The notes under the pieces: generated by a model
Databases searched by the model: none
The model's input: only the letters and a program-made list of their open reading frames with translations
What the model was told of the DNA's origin: nothing
Source of the DNA: Conidiobolus incongruus B7586
Lineage: Eukaryota > Entomophthoromycota > Entomophthoromycetes > Entomophthorales > Conidiobolaceae
Direction of reading: 5' to 3'
Assembly (NCBI GenBank): GCA_000697335.1
Contig: JNEM01008400.1
Span: 1 to 25,201, forward strand
Length of the DNA stretch: 25,201 bases
In this document: piece by piece, positions 19,105 to 25,201 of the stretch
How positions within the stretch are numbered: the stretch's first letter is position 1
Layout of the letters: every line of letters begins with the position of its first letter
Translations under genes and position numbers: made by a program

Positions 19105-22100
19105 TTAGTCAGTTTCCATATCATCGACATCTTCAACTTGGCCGTCAACTTTATCATTCTCCTTCGTGATTTTATTCGTATCAACAACCTCATCCTCTTT
19201 TGCATTTTCTTTGATATGATTATCATTTAATTCCTTATTATCGTCAGTATTAATGTTAGTTATTTCATCATCCTTCTTTTCTTCAATTGTGTTATTATTA
19301 TTATTATTATTATTATCATTGTTAATCTCTCCTGTACTAACATCATCCTGATTTTTATCATTATCCTTATCCTTATCCTTATCCTTATCCTTATCCTTAT
19401 CCTTATCCTTATCCTTATCATTATCATTATCATCATCCATACTCCAATCCAACTCCTTGTCAATCTCATCATAATTTACTTGCTTGCGTTTTTCTTCCAA
19501 ATATCTTTCCAAATTGATACTAGCTTGGTTAGTTTGATATTGGTCAGGTGACTGGTTTAGAAAATACTTAGGCGGTGTGTTTGATCCACTATGACTGGAT
19601 TTGACTCGTTTGATATTTTCAGGGCTAGAAATTTCGGTGAGAGATCTGATATCGATGGAAATAGGGGCAGTAGATGTGGTAGTACTGGGTACGATTATGG
19701 GAGATTTGGCGGTAGTGAAATTGAAGGTGGGAGATTTGGGAGTTGGTGAACGAGCAGGGGGTGATGGGGATCCTTTTTGACTGAGTTTGGGTCTTTCATT
19801 ATCTTCGACATTGGAGCTAGCAACTGGAGATTTGACATCGTTGAAATTTGTAGAGGGTGATTTGATGTCATTGGAAGTGACAACTGAAGATTTAACATCG
19901 TTTGAAATTGGAATGGGAGATTCCACATCGTTGGAAGTGGGAACTGGAGATTTAACATCATTGGAAGTAGGAGCTGGGGATTTGACATTGTTAATATTTT
20001 CATGACCATTAGTATTGGATTGAGCATTTCCATTCTCTGGAGGTGATGCTACAAAGAATATTGGTGATTGAGTGTTTGGCGTATCCTGCAAATTAGGAGA
20101 ACGTGCGACGACTGGAACAGGATGTACAGGGTGAAAAGCATCCCACTGTGCAGACATTCCAAGTGTAGGTCTTCTAGAAATTGGACGCTCTGCAGGAGTA
20201 TCAGATTTGGTGTTGGAAGCTTGAGAATCGTCGTCAGATTCTGCATCAGCTCGACTTCCCGTAGGTGTAGAATCCAAATTATAACCGGAATGGTTTCTCT
20301 CCTTGGTATCATATTTACCTCCAAAATATTCATTATCATGCGCGATTAGCGAATTGGCTAATCTCTCTATATTATTCATAGTTTAATTAATGTATTGAGC
20401 TAATTTATGTATGGATAATTACGATTAATTCTAACATCTGGATTATCTTCATCATCATCTACATCCATTCTATCAATCATATCACCAGGCATTTCTAATG
20501 CTCCCATTAATCATACAACTAAAAAATCATTAATTCAATTTACCTTGCATCTGGACATTAGGATTATTTTGTGATCTTTTAATATTTTTGATAACCTTTT
20601 CTCTATTAAATAGTGAGTCGTGTACTCAATTTATGTAAAAACAATATTACGTAATAGATTGGATATAGGATTGAGTATTTAAATTTTCAATGGATAAAGG
20701 TTCTACTTCCAATTGGTATTCAGGACCGTAGAAATCATAATAGTCATTCATAGGCAATTCTAATCAATGATATTAGTATAAAATTATGCCAAATTAATAA
20801 TCAACTCACTGTTATCCAAATCTTGACCCAATAACACACCAGTTTCTTTAGTCCAGCACTTTGCTACATTACGAACAGTGTAACCACCACCTCCTAGGAC
20901 GAGCATTGGAAGGTTAAGGGATTTAACAAATTTTACACAGTTGGAATGACCTAAATTACAATTATTACTTAACATATATAGTATTATAGGCATAAACGAT
21001 ATACTGTTACCAGTTGCAGATAAATTAAAGCATCCTAAACGATCACCAGCTAATGAATCCGCTCCACATTGTAGTACAATTACGGATGGATTGTACCAAT
21101 CAATACAAGCTTTAGTCACCTAATCAGCCATAAGAATAATTGATTCAATTCATTGTATATAATAATAAAATATTACAGGTTCAAAAATACTTTGAAAAGT
21201 TGAGTCATCGATACCCGATCTTAAAGGGACATTAATCGAGTGATATTTACCTTCACCATAACCAATATCCTATCAAATAATATCTATAAATATGATTATT
21301 AAATAAACACTAAAATAGAAATACTCTAAGATCTCCAGTGCCTGGGAAAAATTCGCCAAATTTGTGGAACGATAGGGTCATGACACGATCGGTAGCGAAG
21401 AAAGCTTCCTCAACGCCGTCGCCGTGATGGACGTCGATATCAATATAAAGAACTTTGGGATGGTAGCGCAAAAGCTCCAAGATACCGAGGACAATGTCAT
21501 TGACATAGCAGAAACCACTGGCTTCGCAGCGTTTTGCATGGTGGAGACCTCCTGACCAATTGATTGCTATATCTGCTTTGTTGTGATTTAATTGCGAAAC
21601 GGCCTCTAATAATAATTAATTAATCCCCCAAAATTAAATGGAATATAAGTGAAAAAAATACCAATGGTACCACCAGCAGCCAATGCATTATAATCATAAA
21701 TACCCTCGAACACAGGACAATCCTCTCCAACATTAACTAATTCCAAGTCATTTTCAATTAGTACAGCATCCAAAATCATATTACGCACACTTACAATTAG
21801 ATAGCTCTTTTCTAAACTGATTGGTATTTCTAGGATTTATCTTCTCTAAAAAGTTGATATAATCCTCGCTATGATACTGCGTAATTCTCTCCTTATCGGC
21901 TGGTTTATGCTGAATGATATTCATATGGCGGAAGAGGTCGTAATTCATAACTAAATTATGGCACATTTTTACCCTAAGGGGTTTCATAGGGTGACTTGGA
22001 CCATAATGGTAATTACCGATATTTTCTAAATATTTAATAGGTAATCAGTTTCTGTATTATTTGGAGAAATGTGATAAAATTGAAATTGAAAATTTTTAAT

Positions 22101-22204
22101 TAAATATTCGAGACTGACAATATAAATAATTACGGTTCTAAAAATAGTGAATATTTGAACTCACCATCATAACAATAAGCTACCCTCGATTTATTAAAGG
22201 TCAT
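19105..22204 (-). CDS. Class I histone deacetylase (Rpd3/HDAC1-like) with a long repetitive C-terminal tail
   Basis: Zinc-dependent nuclear lysine deacetylase acting on histone tails in corepressor complexes. My model has 11 exons: 22204-22165, 22025-21795, 21736-21662, 21605-21325, 21269-21177, 21119-21011, 20950-20810, 20759-20651, 20602-20544, 20494-20423 and 20366-19105, giving 823 residues. All introns are GT-AG; ten are 48-60 nt except the first (139 nt). An in-frame TGA two codons before the ATG supports the start. Catalytic features are intact: GGLHHAK with His137-His138, zinc ligands Asp173, His175 ([11 protein letters not shown]) and Asp261, and Tyr300 in GGGGY. Lys28, Arg267 and Arg303 match the inositol-phosphate contacts of HDAC1. 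The last exon joins in frame after NPDVRIN to give [20 protein letters not shown], a known Rpd3-type ending, so the Ser/Pro/Asp-rich tail (about residues 425-823) belongs to the HDAC rather than to a separate gene starting at 20379. Family members are usually 430-680 residues. Confidence 0.9.
19291..19314 (-). repeat. Asn-codon run in the HDAC tail
   Basis: An AAT/AAC-type trinucleotide run codes eight consecutive Asn residues (tail residues about 755-762). It is a second slippage-prone tract 50 bp from the Asp-Lys repeat. Confidence 0.75.
19366..19419 (-). repeat. Hexanucleotide repeat encoding (Asp-Lys)9 in the HDAC tail
   Basis: On the coding strand this is a GATAAG-type hexamer repeated nine times, coding alternating Asp and Lys (tail residues about 720-737), bordered by Asp-Asn pairs. 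The near-perfect nucleotide identity suggests recent slippage and length variation between strains. Confidence 0.9.
19813..19992 (-). repeat. Six tandem 10-residue Ser-Pro repeats in the HDAC tail
   Basis: Six 30-bp units code [50 protein letters not shown] and [10 protein letters not shown] (residues about 529-588). Five of six units carry a Ser-Pro at the same place, the minimal target of proline-directed kinases such as CDKs and MAP kinases. More Ser-Pro and Thr-Pro sites follow (KSPTFN, KSPIIV, SSPEN). Function is inference. Confidence 0.9.
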
Positions 22205-22247
22205 AATTCAATACCAGTTATTACTAAAGTAGATGTTAATCTTAAAC

Positions 22248-22256
22248 TTTTATATA
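22248..22256 (-). promoter_or_regulatory. TATA element of the HDAC gene
   Basis: Read on the minus strand, TATATAAAA lies 44-52 bp before the HDAC ATG (22204). Spacing is similar to the other genes in this window. Confidence 0.5.
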
Positions 22257-24836
22257 CTATATTTCATATTTTACCAAATATCAATTTTTAAACATATAAT
22301 AAAGACAATTGTCTAATAGGTATATAATATAAAGAAATTTTGATAAAGAATAATATTAATAATATTTAATTTTGTGTTAATGTAGTTTAATTATATTAAT
22401 AAAGTAAGTGTGTATTGGGGGATTCAAATGCTACTTTATCTTATAATAGGTGAATTTGAGATTTAATGGGATCGAATTTTTGGTTGTTGCAAATAATTGT
22501 AACCGGGTATTGAAGTTTTAAAAAAAGTGATAAATATTAATATTAATAGATAAATATCTAATATATATATTATTCTTTAGTAAATTTGAAATAATTAATT
22601 TCAAAATGATTATATCTATATTCAAGGAAAAATCGTCATATTGTGAATTGCATATAGATGCGAATTATTTTTAAACCTATAAAAAATGATCAGATATTAT
22701 TAATATTATATTTCAAACTAAATGTAATTAATGGATATAATATATAAAATTAAAACTATCCAAATAATAAATAATAATATATATTCAATAAAACTACGAT
22801 TTCAAAAATTACACATATTTTATTTTCATCATGCCAATAGTATCTTGAATTATAAACCAAATATTATATATACTAATATTATATAATATTTTTACTATCA
22901 TCATTGTGATAATAATGAATAAAATAAAAATCAATGTTGATATAATTTGCAAATAGTTAACGCCATCAAGTTTATATTATATACAATCTTATATAAATTT
23001 ACACAATTAAAAATAAATAATATTGGTGGTGGAAACTCAACCAGAGTAAGAAATCTTTTAAAAAGGAATAGAATACTAGACCAATAGATTAAAGGCAAGT
23101 AATATATAAAAGAATGAATGAATTTAAAGTTAAGAGCATAAATGAGCTGGTTTATTTGAGAAAGTCGAATGGTTTAAATATTTCAAATTCATTGAGCAGT
23201 GGTTCATAAAGTGGAATTTCTAAATATCACCGGTTCTTGGGGCAAGGGGTTAAAATGACCCCATCAATTCTATGCAAATATAAGAATTTTAAAAATAAGT
23301 ACGAATGAGATAAGAGATTGTTAATATTTATCATATATTAATTGTTTTATATTATAATTTTGATAAATGATATAAAATTAATATCAAAGAAGATATTATA
23401 ATATATCATGTATAAAATTTCGAAAGTCACAGATTTGAGAATTATTGGAGTTGACAAACTCTCAGTTTTATAAGATTCGTAACTTGATAAAATACTAAGG
23501 TAATTTTATATGATTTCAAAATGATTGTTTTTATAATGAGAATATTATTCATTATATTATTATTGAAAATGATTATTTATGGTAGATATAGTTGGAATAT
23601 ATACAAGATTTCAATATTTTTCTTCCAATTATAACATATTTATACTTGAACATTTTCATTACTGATAAAATTTATCATAAAAACCGTTATAATGAATATT
23701 ATATTTACAAATTCCTTTTAAATATTAACTTATCTTTAGCTAGAGTTCCCTTTGAACACTTGGAAAAACTAATATTATCAGTTTTTAATGTCTGATTATT
23801 TTAAAAACCACAATCAGTGAATAAATATAAAAAACTAAGCATAACAATATATCTTCAAGTAAGGAACGTTTTTTTTGATCCACTCTCTGTTAAATTCTTG
23901 GCAACAAATTACGCCCTTCGTCAAATTTGCTTTTATTTTGCAAGATATTTGGTATATTAAATAATAATTAGGTGCTAGATACTTATGTTTAAAAATATCG
24001 ATTAGTCCTTTGAAATTTGGTTGATATTATTCAGTTTTTATAATATTTATTGAAATAAAAATATAATTAAGTTTTAAATTCTGTGAATTAAAATATAATA
24101 AGAATTAAATAAATATCTATTGTATTATAAATTTTAGATTTGAAAAATTATTAATTAAATATGAAGTTGGGATTAGTGCTGTAGTAGTTCTACGATGATC
24201 ATTTAATTTTTCGCAAAGCTTCAACTTGAAATATGCTATTTTCAAATAACAAGCTAAGGATTCACTATTATTTAATGACTTTGTTGAATAAAACTAAAAT
24301 GAATTATTATAGAAAATAGTGAATATAATAAGACATTTATCATTGTAGTATTAAATTGATATATTATTTATTGTAGATGTATTAAAATACAATGATAAAA
24401 CCCATAATTCTTGCAAGGTATTTGAAAGTAAAGCTTTGAAAATTAATTTGATAATTAAAACAATAAAATAGAATTCAAACTAGTTTAAAATGATGTTTGC
24501 TTAATAATCCAACGATGTTTAGATTTCAAAATGTTACAAACTACACTGATTCAATGTATCAAACACTAAAATAATTAATAATGTTATAAAATAATCTTAT
24601 TTGTTCATCACTGCACATATAATCCTGAATTCACTGGATATTCATATTTAATAAGAATGATTTAATAATAAAATATATGTGCATACTTATAAACTAACAT
24701 TTATTTTACTTATGATTCAATTTTTCTTTTCATCAAAACATAGCATATATTTATGGATAAATTCAATGTAAAAGTATTGTCAAAATCAGAACCATTCCCA
24801 CTTCATCAATCTCATGATCAATGAACAGCCAAAAAC
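22257..24836. other. Spacer between the divergent HDAC and Nudix genes
   Basis: No certain gene. A slightly less AT-rich island at about 23030-23270 has TATATAAAAG (23103-23112) followed at once by a 31-codon ATG frame (23114-23209, MNEFKVKSINELVYLRKS) and by a short GGGGT/ACCCC stem near 23247-23265. A 67-codon frame ending at 23795 has no ATG start and no known features. CpG is ordinary for this window (about one per 140 bp). Confidence 0.5.
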
Positions 24837-24845
24837 TATATAAGG
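24837..24845 (+). promoter_or_regulatory. TATA element of the Nudix gene
   Basis: TATATAAGG lies 49-57 bp before the ATG at 24894, consistent with the other promoters here. Confidence 0.5.
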
Positions 24846-24893
24846 AGTAAATGTGTACTGCGAATTTGAAAAATTAAAAAAAAATTGAAAAAA

Positions 24894-25201
24894 ATGAAAT
24901 CAGATAGTGAAAAAACTAAAAGTAAGTCATATAAAATATATTCAAAGGACTATTGTCTAACTTCAATTTTCTGTTTAATAGTAAGATTGGCTGCTTCGTA
25001 ATTATATATTAGTTAAATTTTATTCAATATAAATTCAATCATGGATCATATAGGCTGATATTAATCCAAAAACACAAGGAAGATGATGGCTATGACATTT
25101 TAATGATGAAAAGGTAAATAGCAATAATTGTGGTAATGTTTGATATTATTAAGAGATCAATAATAGAGCTGAAACTGCTTCATTCAATTCAGCAACTGTA
25201 T
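24894..25201 (+). CDS. Nudix hydrolase, N-terminal part (runs off the window)
   Basis: Partial gene recovered by splicing short exons: 24894-24921, 24982-24997, 25054-25113 and 25167 onward, with GTAAGT, GTAATT and GTAAAT donors, TAG acceptors and introns of 60, 56 and 53 nt; all phases fit. The product begins MKSDSEKTKIRLAAS, continues LILIQKHKEDDGYDILMMKR and then AETASFNSATV at the window edge. This is the first strand pair of a Nudix fold as in NUDT19/NUDT7-like CoA or nucleotide diphosphatases, where a hydrophobic AASLILI strand, a DILMMKR strand and a SF-x-A-x-V-FPGG entry to the Nudix box follow one another. The Nudix box with its catalytic Glu residues lies outside the window. A CTAAC branch-point-like word precedes the first acceptor. 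The substrate (CoA ester, NAD(H) or other) cannot be told. Confidence 0.7.

Noticed and set aside
19105-20379. 424-codon frame as a separate gene
   Set aside because: The reading frame is continued in phase from the HDAC through a GT-AG intron (20422-20367), and its first residues complete a known Rpd3-type ending.
23592-23795. 67-codon frame in the HDAC-Nudix spacer
   Set aside because: It begins at TTG, not ATG, its composition is AT-driven, and no in-frame upstream exon was found.

Overview
The window is nuclear DNA of an AT-rich eukaryote, most likely an early-diverging fungus. The clues are spliceosomal introns mostly 48-60 nt long with GTAAGT-like donors, a one-to-several-percent G+C difference visible between exons and very AT-rich spacers, an etherase-type glutathione S-transferase (GST) family that is common in fungi, a class I (Rpd3-like) histone deacetylase (HDAC), and a fungal-looking Nudix gene. 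An entomophthoralean (Conidiobolus-like) fungus would fit, but the sequence alone does not settle the species. The genetic code is standard: the intact genes have no internal stops.

Left part (1-18170): a tandem array of six GST genes, all on the + strand and all built on the same three-exon plan (about 90 nt, 65 nt and 560 nt; phase 0 then phase 2 introns). Copies A (1887-2707) and E (12690-13509) are intact, 238 and 237 residues. Copies B, C, D and F are decayed. Copy B has a 333-bp G+C-richer island, probably a solo LTR, just upstream, and about 1.55 kb where its second intron should be. A tRNA-Ile(AAT) gene at 10150-10223 lies between copies D and E. Several copies keep a TATA element 38-76 bp before the ATG, and three keep an AP-1/Yap1-like 7-mer about 100 bp before it.

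Between copies E and F lies a strange 3.8-kb spacer whose first 2.9 kb has no CpG dinucleotide at all and holds a broken stretch resembling the S4 RNA-binding domain of a mitochondrial ribosomal protein.

Right part (18170-25201): an 11-exon HDAC gene on the minus strand (22204-19105), 823 residues by my splice model. Its canonical catalytic core is followed by an unusual tail of about 400 residues with six Ser-Pro repeats of 10 residues, an Asp-Lys repeat and an Asn run. At the right edge, on the + strand and easily missed because its exons are 16-60 nt, is the start of a Nudix hydrolase gene (24894 to beyond the window).

The GST array suggests detoxification capacity under birth-and-death evolution. 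The HDAC and Nudix genes look like unrelated housekeeping neighbours, transcribed divergently from a 2.7-kb spacer.
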